Below are positions 11,524-23,800 of a stretch of 64,000 nucleotides of DNA, piece by piece (the first letter of the stretch is position 1; each line of letters opens with the position of its first letter). This stretch comes from Leucaena leucocephala (lineage: Eukaryota > Streptophyta > Magnoliopsida > Fabales > Fabaceae): contig CM073558.1 in NCBI GenBank assembly GCA_037074615.1, positions 3,711,501 through 3,775,500 on the forward strand. Reading direction: 5' to 3'. A program made the translations under genes and the position numbers. The notes beneath the pieces were generated by a model. That model was not told the origin of the DNA. It saw only the letters and a program-made list of their open reading frames with translations, and made no database searches.

Positions 11524-13197
11524 TTAAGTTGCTTCTTGTGAAACTGGAAGATGTGCCATCTCAATTTCCTGAAGAGACTTCCCTTTTGTTTCCACAACAT
11601 TTTTCTTCACAAAAATCACTGCCATCACACAGAATGAAGCAAATATAGTGTACAAGACCTGTGCCCCGATTTGCTCCAGCAACAGCAAAAACAGTAGACC
11701 CACAAAGAAATTCATAACCTGTCCAACAATGTATCAGCCAACAATCTCACCGAGAACTTAAACCAAAGAAAATCAGCAGAAGGGGAATGGTAATGAGGAC
11801 CTAAACTTTGTTCATACATGCATGCATGGAAGAAAGTCCAAACAATTCTGCTACTTCCTTTGACAAAAGAATCAGCAAAATGATTTTAGAAAGCAGTAAA
11901 GAAAAAGGAATGCAGAATAAGATTACCCAATGAACAGCCATGCAAATTGCCATTGCCTTGGCCCTGATTGCGCTAGGCAGTATTTCTGACAGGAGGAGAC
12001 CAGGAACTGGACCAGCACCAAGAGCAAATGACAAGACAAACCTGCATGAATATCAAAGGCACATTAAACACTTGCAACCACTCACAAATACATTGAATTT
12101 TGTGGCTATGTTTCTTTTCAGTTTTTATTTTCTTCTTTTTATGTATAATTTTGTTTCTTTTACCCTTTTCTCCAGTCCAAGCAAGTTGAATTTTTCTGAG
12201 TACTCACATCAATATGCCACCAACAGATAGATACATTGCTCCATGTTCTGATACAAAGGAACTTGCAGCAATTACTTGCAGACCCAATGATACAGCCTAG
12301 ATCAGCAATATGAATAAATGTCAGACAATAATTCTCACCTAACTTGTGAAAATGAATGGAAGGTTTAATTAAATGTACACGAGCCTTGTGTTACAGGTTC
12401 AGAAACTCCCTATAATTAAATAATATTTCTCTTGTGGTTTTAATAAATCCTTCAATAGGAGATTCATAGCTTGATTTACTCTAACTAGTTGTGCAAGTAA
12501 AAGTGAAAATTGAAAATCTTTTGGGAAAAATATATGATTTAGACAGGCTGCTATTTTCACTTTCCTACTTTAACTCCTACCAAGCACAACCTAAATGTCC
12601 CCCCAAGACTATAAAACAGAATCAAGATAAATTCCCAAAAATTGAGAAATCTTCAAAATGATTACATTATATGCATATTAAATTATTAAAACCATTTGAA
12701 ACTCCAGTTTATATCCTTTAGATGCAATATCATACATTCAAACCATAGATGACATACATGAACAATAGACGAAACCCAGAGTACTTGAATTTTAATATAT
12801 ATTCCAGGTCAAAGTTTATGCAGAAAATAATCAAGCATAGTAGTTTCTCACCATGCCCGTAAAACTCCCCAGGAGAAGCACTTTCCTTCCTAGTTTATCC
12901 ATCAAAATCATTGCAACAATTGACCCTGAAGGGGTGGAAACGTCATGGTTGAGAGAAAATATGAAACTTACAATCAAAACAACAAAAATACTAAGGTGCA
13001 AAGCCAATGCATACCCACTAGATTGCAAATTCCAACACAAGTGTTTGCAACATCTGATGGCACCCCAAAACTTTTGAAGATAGTTGAAGAAAAATAAAAA
13101 ACAGCATTAATGCCAGATAGCTGCTGTAAAGTAAAAAGTGTACATCCAATGAACATCACTGCAAAATGTTAAAGAGGTTAAGAAATCATCTTGAGGA

Positions 13198-13235
<38 letters not shown>

Positions 13236-15698
13236 CGCAAAAACAACTGTACATAAAGTTTCTAACTCACCTTTGAAATGACGACTGTAGAGTGATTCTG
13301 AAAGTTTGATTGTATCAGACTCATCACCTCTGTCATATGACAATTCAGCTATTGCAGGTTTCACATGAATCCCGCCCAAGAGCTTCTCAAATTCAGCTTC
13401 AGCTTCAGTACGTCTTCCCATCTGATAAAAGCCAAAGAATTATAAATGCCTCTCTGCCCAAGTAGCCATGATCAATCCAAAATGAAAAAGGAGAACGAGC
13501 CCAGAAGGTTGAGATTGTCAATGTACAATAATAGAAAAGAACGAACATAAAAAACGACCTTTCTTTTTCTTCATTTATGATGAAAAAGGCAAGTCAAGAA
13601 ACTAATTAACTCGCATCAGTTATGGTACTATGGAAGGTGAAATGAACAAGGTTGTTTGATCATAAGTCAACTAGTAATAGTCCCTTCCGACTAATATCCC
13701 TGTAACAATGATCAGGACCCAAATATTTCTATTAAATTCATTCTACTCGATAAGTTACACCTCAATCAAAAGACTGAAATATAGTCAAATGCGTTGCAAA
13801 CAAGGGACTGGATCAGTTTCTTAAAATTCAGGTTATTATTGATTGACATAGGAAAGTATATAACCTTGAAAAGCCAATGAGGACTCTCTGCACAGAATTC
13901 CATGGCAAAGGCAAGCAGTACAGCAGGAATGTTAGATACCCAAAAACAAATCCTCCACCTGAGAACATTATTCCATATGAGATGCTACCTTTAATAGAGC
14001 TGAAAATTTTGAAAAAAAAATTGAAATCTGGAACTGATATCTAGGGACAAATATGTCCATGAACTTCTCTATAAAAGTCTATTTAAACATTTCATACCAA
14101 CCCACAATCTCCTTGGCTGGGAATCCAACAAATAGTGAACCTATAATTCCAAGACATGTTGCAATCTGAGTTAAACTCCCAAAAACACCCCTTACAGTTG
14201 GAGGTGAAACCTACAAATGAAAATAGGTACTTGTAGGTATTCAGGAAAAAATGACCCTTGCAGTTGAAAATAATGCGATCCTAATGTGAAAAATAATACT
14301 GCTTTTATTATCTCATATACCTCGGTCACATAAAGAGCTGCAACAGGAGGACCAAGTCCCATCCCAGTACCAACAAATAACCTCCCAAGAAGCATACCCC
14401 ACAGGCTTTTTGTTGTTGCACTACAAGATTTGTGATTAATAAGTTTAAAGCTTTATCAACTGTTATATTTTGCAAACTAAAGCAAGAAATACAGCCCAAA
14501 AAGGGAAAGAAAGAAAGAGAAAGAGAAAGAGAAAGAAAAAGAAAAAGAGAATTGTTTTGTACTAAGCTTGGGCATAAATTGTCAGTAAACAGCAGAGCTT
14601 TTAGATTTTCATTGCAAAAAATAAATTTGTGTTGTAGCACAAGATTTGACAAATAATAAAAGAAATTATACAGTAAATACCTCATTGATGCCCCAATGAT
14701 CATAGGCAAGGCACATAACTGGAAAGCCCTCCTGCGTCCAACACCATCTGCAATCCACCCGCTGAAGAGAGACCCAGCAAAAGCCCCTCCTAAACAAGTA
14801 CTTACGACAAGACCTTCATCAACATAATATGGAAAAGAAGTACATCAATTTTCTAGATAAGTAAAATATGATGAACAAGTATCTAATCTCAACCAGATAA
14901 GTACCTTCAGCCATGGTATTCCCACTAAAGCCGAGTTCTAATGAAATGCTTTCCAAGGTTTCGTTGACTACTCTGCACCAGCAATGGTGATAAGAAAATA
15001 GATCATTTTTTACACAACAGAATTTACTGTCATGAGAAAAATGAAGGAGGGTCATGCTTCAAAGGACATACCCAAGGTGGTAGCCAAATAAGAAAGAAGA
15101 AATTGAAGCCACTAATACATGCCGCAAAGATTTCCTCCAAGAAGGTTTACCATTCAGTAAGCGTACTAAGCCATGAAGAATGAAATTCTTCTTGTCAGCA
15201 ACATCAATATATAACAATTTCTCTAATAGAACATCTAAAAGTGAACAGTATAATCTTGCTATTTATTCAACATTTTTTGCAGACACCAACAAACAAAGAA
15301 ATATTATTAAAAGTGAGAATGGAGAGATATAAATTGGTGGGAGGACAAGATATATTTCGAACGAAGAAAAAATAGAGAATAAGAAGCCAAAAAAAAAAAA
15401 ATAGTGACTAATCCTCTGCATATCCCTGTTCTGTCAATATTTTGTCTTCCTGTAAAGGGAGAGTAAATGAGACAGGAGCTCACTGTTCATTGGCTTGTCA
15501 AACAGAGTTTCCTAAATATATAAGCCAGGTCATGCATTCTAATGCATGCATGCAGTGCCAATATAGTGTATATCTTTTCAAAAAGTAGCAATGGCCGGAA
15601 GTTTCATGGTAAGTGGCAAACTGGAAGGTACCCGAAGTTTCTCCTTTATCGTACGCAGTTATGTGTTCCCTGGACGACACTCGCTGCCTTCCCCGCAT
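11524..15698 (-). CDS. sugar transporter, plastidic glucose transporter 2/3 (SGB1) type
   Basis: Thirteen exons on the minus strand: 15698-15632, 15165-15072, 14972-14905, 14813-14681, 14420-14321, 14210-14098, 13958-13865, 13421-13271, 13158-13015, 12925-12852, 12296-12208, 12041-11927 and 11718-11524. They total 1437 nt, or 478 residues, close to the roughly 495 of the Arabidopsis homologues At1g67300 and At1g79820. Sugar-porter marks appear in order: SFLFGYHLGVVNE in helix 1, ADGVGRRRAFQ, GRLFVGTGMGLGPPVAALYVTE, the AESPHWLFK form of PESPR, QQLSGINAVFYFSS, DKLGRKVLLL, GAGPVPGLLLSEI, and the C-terminal ETKGKSLQEIE. The protein should carry hexose by facilitated diffusion or proton coupling through 12 helices. 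Homologues are named plastidic by similarity, while Arabidopsis SGB1 was placed in the Golgi; I see no long transit peptide in the 22 residues of exon 1. The ATG at 15698 starts MRGRQRV, as in relatives (MWGRQRE). Confidence 0.93.
13203..13232. repeat. (AT)n microsatellite in transporter intron 8
   Basis: Pure AT alternation of about 30 bp between exons 8 and 9 of the transporter gene. Confidence 0.95.
14505..14550. repeat. (GAAA/GA)n purine tract in transporter intron 4
   Basis: Interrupted GAAA and GAGA units of about 46 bp on the + strand, lying in the intron between exons 4 and 5. Confidence 0.85.
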
Positions 15699-16490
15699 GG
15701 CGAAGTGATATATGTACCTTCCGAAACCTTATAAGGAACAAGCAGCAACCAAATAACTCATCAGTTAGCACATAATCAACAAGATCGAATTCAAGAGACT
15801 TGTTAAGAAATTTCTTGGATCTAATACTTAAGAATTCCATTTTTCTAACATGTGAAAACATAGGAACACTAAAACAGAATAGTTCTCCCACATTGTCATC
15901 TCCAACAACGCGTAATCTGAAATCTGACCATTTTTTTCCAAAGCAACTAGAGTGATACAAAATGTCAAAATTAGAAACCTTCTCTTTACAGACTACCATC
16001 ACGAAACTGGAAATCATATACAGGGGGGGGGGGGAATACAGAACTTGCCATGTACATTGATACATCTATTTGCTTGCAGAGAAGAGAAAGTGAGATATTT
16101 GAATGATTGCGTACCTTGTTATCTGGTAAAAACTTTAAATGAAGTTTCAATTGTAGAGAACAATAAAAAATGTTTCCATTGAAATCAAAGATCAGAAGAT
16201 CAGTGATGCTGGCTGAAATGCGCCAAGGAGGTGGCCCTGGCGGCGTAGAGGTGAGTGTCAGCCTTCTTCAACTAAAAAGTGTAAGGAAGAAGAAAGAGGA
16301 AGCGTTTCGATGACGAATAAGATTCGGCATTTTGGGGGAAGAGTGATTCAAGGAAGAAGCAAAGCGAGAGAGCCACGAGACCCATGCTAAGCACAATTGG
16401 CCGTTAACCAATGCACAGAGCTCTCGCAGGCTAACACCTGTTAATTTGCGTTCATGTAAGAAGAAGGTGAGCAATAATCTGCTGCACTCT
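15699..16490 (-). other. 5' leader and promoter region of the transporter
   Basis: This stretch lies upstream of the transporter ATG. The less AT-rich part at 16200-16480 reads as a probable transcribed leader: pyrimidine-rich on the minus strand, with no convincing protein. A 12-base G run sits at 16023-16034. A CACGTGTCAG stretch at about 16550, just outside, could be an ACGT-type promoter element. No TATA box is assigned. Confidence 0.4.
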
Positions 16491-17800
16491 CACTTCTCTT
16501 CCAACTTTAGACCTGTCAACTGATGACATGGCAGTTAATGGCATATCCACGTGTCAGTTGATGACGCATTATTGGCACGGTAATAATAGTGCAAATGACA
16601 ATTCCTCTTCTTAAGCAGAAATTACAAATTGATGTATGAAATTACGCTTCTTCCCACGAGTTTTTTTTTTTTGTTGGTTAAACGGGTAAAACACTAACGA
16701 TACAAGTCTCAAGAGTTTTATCTGCTAAAAAATTGATGAATGAAAATACTTTTACAACATACTGTGATTATTTTAATTATAAATATAAAATATATTTTTT
16801 ATATTTATTAATTTTTTAAATTATCTATATTGATACTGGATAATTAAAGAGACATAGATAAAGTTAAAGAAAATAATTAAATTATTTTAAAAAAAATATA
16901 TCGTATTAATTAATTTATTTAATATAATTAAATTAATTAAATATATATATTAAGAATTAGAGAAATAACAATTAAAAATATTATAGATATTGAGAATGAG
17001 AGGTGAATTATAAACTTTGTAAGAGTTATGTTGTGAATTGAGTTAACACTAGATCAAAAATAAATTTTGGTATAATTTCACATTCATTTTGTCAATATTT
17101 GTAACCCTTATAGAATACCTGGATTAAAAAAATATGATTTTAATTTCATATCATTTGAGAAACCTTCCTAGCATTAAAATATTAAAATTATAATCTTAAT
17201 GAATACTAATTTTAGAAAACATAAATAATAGCTTACTTCTATAGCTTTTAAGAATTTTGATCTTGATTTCTACAATCCTCGTCATTATTAACATAAATAA
17301 TGAGTACTAAACTATTATTTCCTGTAGCTAGAACTGCAAATCCAACGTGATAATTGATTAAAAATAACAATAAAATTAATTAAAAAATTTTGACCAGCAA
17401 AATTACTTAAAAAAATTAACCAAACTAAGTAGATGCCTTGGAATAGCATCTATGAATAATGAATAGTACACAACTCATTATAAATCTTAGATATTGATGA
17501 GTATAAAAGAATAAACAAAACTCCTCAATTCAAAATCTTTAGAATGCCATTCATTGACTATGACAACTTTGAATGAGGTATATACACAACAGTCATACAT
17601 GATACAGTTAGCAGGGGCAGTTACGTATATCTGTGAACATGGCAAGAACAAGAAAAATATACATCTTCCAATGAATCGCTCCGACCAAACACTCTCAACC
17701 AGTGACCTAGGGCATTAAATTCCAGTATCAAAACTATCTTATTGACACCACACAAAACTCGAGTTGACAATCCCAAATAATTTCCAACCTTGTTTATCCC
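16491..17800. other. AT-rich spacer between transporter and golgin genes
   Basis: About 1.3 kb. The right end should contain the 3' UTR of the golgin gene (stop at 17808). The middle is mostly A/T runs with a few palindromic TTAATTAA-type words. No exon or element seen. Confidence 0.55.
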
Positions 17801-17807
17801 AATTAAG

Positions 17808-20800
17808 CTATATATTAGCTGACGAGTTCACCATTTGGATCTGTAAACAAATGTATTGAAGTTAAAATTCCAACAAGATCAAATAAGTGTGAGAAACCAA
17901 TTGCTAGTAAACAAAACAAAATACCTTGTTTACAAGCAAGTTAACTTGTTCCCTGTACATTTCCTTCAAGTCCACAATATCAGCACGGAGTTCCTCCAGC
18001 TAGGCACATTCAACTACTTTTAGATGTACAGCACCATTTTTTTTTATGCTTTTATATAATTTTGAAAGAAGCCGTACAGAGAGGCATAGCAATCAAAAGT
18101 TGTAAAAATGCTTAAATCTCAGTATATAGGATCAGGAATGATTGCATCACGTGCATTGTTATAAAATTAAATATGCGCATTGCTATGGAAAAATAAATCA
18201 TCATTATGGCTACAGCTATCTTAATATTTATATTATGCCCTAAGCTATCCAACTATACTTAAAGCTGAATCAGGATATCAATTAAAAGGGAAGCACACAG
18301 GGACGGAGCTACGTATTACTAACCCGCCCCCCAACACACACACACACACAGAGACAGAAGAAAAAGCCTAAAAATAAGGAAAGAGTAATACAGTCGTGCC
18401 ATGCCGTTTGGGCTGTTATGTATTGCAACAGAAAAAAAAAACAAATAAGGTGAAAACGCAAGTTCTTTTTTTAATTTGCCAGAGGGCTTTACTTATGTTG
18501 TACGGAAAGAGGCAGCCCGGTAAAATCTAAACACCAAAGTGTTCCTTAGAAAGTACCTCCTCATCACGTTCACCCATTAATTCCAAAGCCGAGGAGTGCC
18601 TCTTCCTCAGTGCTTCCAGCTCTGCTCGTAGACCGGGCAACGTGGCAGCTTCTCCACGCAGCTTTTCACACTGCAGTGAGTGTAAGCAAGTCATGCTGAC
18701 AAGCAATGGCATCAGAATATCAATAAATTTAAAACTCAGTTGAAACTCACCTGTTCTGTCATCTTGACCAACTCCTCCGCAAGAGAATCACGTATAGATT
18801 CCATTGATGCCTGAAATTATTATAGTGAAAAATAAAATTCCTCAAGATTGTCATCTTGTCTTGTGAAATAAATTGTATAAATCATATATAATGACAGGTA
18901 ATGGTTAGGTAGTTTGACCCATTCTTACTCTGTAGGTTATTGTATATGTTATATATAATGACAGATTAAAGTATAAATTACATGTATTCCAACATTCTCC
19001 ACCAGGATGTGAACATTTGCTAGACTATGTTGTTTAGGGGTAGGGGGTTAAAACCCCATGCAAGGCGTAAACTATAAGGCTTATTGCTTCTTTTCCTTTA
19101 TTCTTTTTTGTTTGGTTTACAAAAGTTTGAGTTGAGTCCTGAAAGCTCATTAAGACTATGGCAAGTCTTATAGCTCAAAAAGAATTTAGAGGTACACTGA
19201 CTGATTACCCACCAATAAAGTCTTCTCACTGATTAAATGTTTACCAACTAGACTAATATTTATTCGTTCCCTATAGTCTCTTTTGTATATATTAATCCAT
19301 GGAAGAGGGACAGCAAATCATACCAAACGTGACATATATGATGCAAGTTCACCCTCCTTCTGACGCAATGCAGCTTCAAAAGCATTAGTTGTCATGCTCT
19401 TCATATAGTAAGGACTCAAATTATGCTCTCCAGGGTTTATTCTCTCAGAGAAACTATCAGACGAGTCCAAGGATGCTTGCAGAAAGTAGCTTTCTTCCAT
19501 GCTCCCAAGGGAGCTAGCATTAGAGACTTTCCGAGACAGGTTGCCTGCATAGTGAAGTATTTTATAGTAAAAATCACGTACAAGTAATGTTAAATGAATC
19601 AGAGAATCATACCATTTTCAAAAGCATAATTTTTCTTTGTATTAGGAGTTTGATCGGATGATGGAGCAGAGTTAACACGGGAACTCCTCTCCAAATCTGC
19701 TCGAGCAGCCTTTTCTCTTTCTATCTCCTGGTGAAGGTGAAGAATTTAATTCAATAAACTTGACACAAGAATCAGAAAGATTATAAGGACAGCTGGAGCA
19801 CAGCATAGTACTTTGCAATACCACAACTGAGCATATTGTTAGTTCTTTCATGTAGAATTCCTACATCATATAAATGCCAGCTTTTCTGGACTAGGTTGCA
19901 AATTAGTAGCGTGCAAACTATTTTGCTGTAAATACCATCCTCAATCCCAGTTCATTATAACGTCAACCAGTGATCTTTGGGCTCTCACCAGATCCAAAAT
20001 GCAAGTCAGAAACTAGCAATACTGATCCAAGGATTCACAAAATTTGAAGTCTACAGCACTCCTCTTCTATCTGCCTCACTTCTCTTCACTTTCCCCAGTC
20101 CCCACCCTTCTAATAATCCTTCCTTGTTCAGATTTTTTATTCATTTGAAACAATTCCCTCCATCTCACTGTTTTTTAATTTTTACTGTGTCCCCATTTAA
20201 TTCTACAGAGGACAGCCTTTGACTTTTCCAAACTTCCTCTACAAACATAAGAAATATGATTCCGGTAATATTTTATTTCAACCTTTCAGATATCATTAAA
20301 AAGTATATAACTAAAGCAAGGGAAAAATATGTACAGTTTGATCTAGGTCTTGAATCCTTAAATTATGAACACATAATCTTGGAAGGTTGCATTCCTGTTT
20401 ACTAAGATTGAGTGACCAGGTGATTAGAAATCAATTGTTACAGATTAATTCATTGCCTAAGCAATTAGAAAGGTGTAAGAAAATTTTTAATGGAAGAGTT
20501 AAGAGTTTCATGTAACACAAATCACAACAATTACAAATCCATGAGATAAGCTTTACCTGTTGTAGGAGTTCCCGATGCACCAATGACTCCTGTAACTCTT
20601 GCTTGTGCTTCTGCCGCAGTTCCCTAATTTCTTCTTCAAGCTGTCTCACACGACCTTCTTGAGTATCAGCTTCCTCCTTTGCTGCAAGGTATTCCTGCCT
20701 GTTTTCAGCTGCTCTTTGCCTCTCCTTTTCAAGGGACCTACTTACCTGAACTTGTTCTGCCCGAAGGCATGAAATCTGTAATGCATAACTAGTGTAAATA

Positions 20801-23800
20801 GTATGTACCAAAAAAAGCCATTATAGACATGAATTTACTCAAGAAATGAAAGAACCTGAGCCTCAAGGACATTAATTCGAGACAAGGTTTGAGATAAGCG
20901 TTCATTCATGGATCGTTCTCTTTCCTCAGCAGCAGTAGCTTTAGCCTCTGCTTCCTGCAAAATCAATAAGATATAATGTATATACATAATACCATCAAGA
21001 GGAAAAGTTTCAAAAGCTAAAGTCAGAAAATATTCTAGGGACCTGAACTCGAGAATTAAGGGTTCTCTCAACAGTAGCCCAAGCTTCTGCCCTCCTGGCA
21101 TTCGTTTCCTGTTATCAAGATGCTAGTCAAATACCAATCCCTTGTAGCTGAACTCAGTAACCGACAGGAATATAACTTGTGTAAATAATTATTCCAATTA
21201 AATCTGAAAAAAGAATGTTCACCTGTATGGCTTCAATTTGCCTTAAAAGTGGCCTCGTTGACTCTGGCACTTGAGCAACCAGTTCCTCACATCGTCTTTC
21301 ACTTGCCTAAATACAACATTAACCAAATTACACAGACTACAGAAGGAGCAGAATTTGTTTTCGCAACTTAAATCATATCACAGGTTTAAAATGATAGCCA
21401 ATCAGAATTTGTCTTCGCAACTTAAATCATATCACAGGTTTAAAATGATAGCCAATCAAAGGATATGCCGAAGGTAAGGGAGCACACCTGATAACGCTTT
21501 TGAAGATCCTCAATGTCCCTTCGCAGCATGTCTTCTTTAAACGCTGCCTGAATATGGAAAATGAAACATTATAGTCAAGATCATTGCAAAGTCAATTTAG
21601 TGTAAAGAGTGATAGAAAGCATCACAGCAACCTGCTGTTCTTTTCGACTTAATGTTTGCCTTAATTCTTCAAGTGCCTGGACCAGCATAGATTCACGTTC
21701 CTCAGCCTCTCTTAGACGACTCTCCAGCCCAATTCTTGCTTCATTGTTGACACGTGCTTCTGCTAATGCTTCAGCCTCCTTAGCAGCAGCCAAAGCATTG
21801 GTGTAATAATCTTTCTGAGTTGCAAGTTCTGCTTGGTGTTTCTCTATTGTTTCTTGCAACAAACTCTCTGTAGCCATCTTGTCCTTCCTGATACTTTCTA
21901 CTTTATTCTCCTCCACCTTAAATACATGCCATTAACCAAGCCACAGCAGCAAAAAATTAAATTTACTAAAGAATATGTGGATTATGAAAACTTGTTAACT
22001 CCAGATAAAGGAATTTGGTGTTGTCAATGAACGAGGAATGTAATTATATTCCACTCAAATGTAGTTCTAAGAGCAGCACAACATTAGGAAAATCAAATGC
22101 AACCATTAATGACTCTAGGTTCAGTTAACCAAGAATATCTCTTTATCACATGGTTCTTGAAATTTATTTATTTTCTCTCTTGTTTTTGGTGATGAAATTT
22201 ACTCATTTTCATTCACGATATAAAGATGAGAAGTAATAAAGAAGCTGTAACAAGAGAATCAAACTCAAACAGCGAAGTCAAAAGTTGAAAAAGTGTTGTG
22301 CCATGTATACTGGATGAAAGTTTTGATTTCTCATTTTCCCTTTTCCCTTGTAGGGGGAAGAACAATATTTGTTCAGAATATTTACCGGCTAATAATAATT
22401 TCAACAAAGCTTTTGGTCGAAATTTTACCTGAAGTTTAGTAGTCAAACCCTTCTTCTCCTCTTCAAGCTCTCTAATCTAGCTTTCATCAATTAAGCAAGT
22501 GAAGGATTTATTATGATACGTAGTCATTGAAAATGAATTAAGTTTGAGGAAAGTTGCAATAAGCGGCCTGTATACCTGAGCCCTTAGTTTCCTGATTGTA
22601 GATTCCTGAGCGGCCTGCTTCTTAGAAAGCTCTTCCCCTGAGATTTGAGAAAATCTAAAATAAAAAGTGGGGTCTCTTTACACTCCACTAAATGAAACGT
22701 TTATTGCCTTGATAGAGGAAGTTTTGACTTAAAAGTTCCAAAAAGAAATGTCCTATGGAGGACAGTATACATTTTACAGACAAGAAGGGCAAAGTGGTAG
22801 AGCACCTCAGAGCAGATATTTTCCAATCCCAAGCAAGGTAACTGTTAAAATTCTTGCCATTAATTAAAATATTGTCATCAGAATATTGTCTCTGTAAAGG
22901 CTTCGCAGAGATATTTGCTACATAATAAACGCCCAAAATCTATCCTCTAGATACTAACCGTTGCCCTACAGCATGATCAGTTACCCAATCCAACTAAGCT
23001 TCAAACACAAGTTCCCTAATCACAAATTTAGCACTACAGATTTTTTCACTCTAAACAATGTTCATATATCTAATAGTCCTTCCAGACACAAACCGTCTAA
23101 GCATTTCAATAACAAAATTAGATCTGTATGCACTGAAGTCTAGAGGATATCATGATACAGTTTTTTATTTCAATTATTATTCCAAAAGTATATAATGTAG
23201 ATATTATTTTCTCAATTATTTAGGATTAGCCTCAGACAGATCTACCTTCAGCCATAACTTGATTAATTATTTCATCCTTTTCCTTTAAGAGAGCAGCTGC
23301 ATCGCTTTTTTTACTTTGCTCTCGACGAAGAGTATCCCTTTCCTTAGTGAGGGCATACACCTGAAATTATTCACATGAAATGAATACAAACCACAACAGT
23401 TGTAGCTGAAAGCCTGAAATAGGTTATATCACAGCCTAAAACACAAGCGTAGCCCTTATTATCCACTTTGATAAATGATATTCTTCAAGAAAATTTGATG
23501 AAATATTAACATGAATTTCCAGTGCTTTTACTGAAACAAGTGCCTTCACTTGTTTTCCACCAAAACCAGATGCTTGACATTTGTGCAGATCTTTCAAGAA
23601 CTCGTCTGATACACCTTTATTGTACTATAAAGTACACCCAAAAAAATGTGGCAAGCAAGGCGAATATTAAAAGATTTTCAAAAATTGACCTCTACAGAGT
23701 TGCCAACAAAATATAATTTTAAAGGGAAACTTCATAGAAACCTTTTTCTCTAGAGCACAATGTGAAAAATACAACTGCCAGTAGCTGCATATGTTGTGGA

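Noticed and set aside
14326..14709. 127-codon minus-strand frame
   Set aside because: It is the transporter exon 5 area read in a wrong frame plus intron low-complexity sequence (Ser/Leu/Phe repeats from the GAAA tract).
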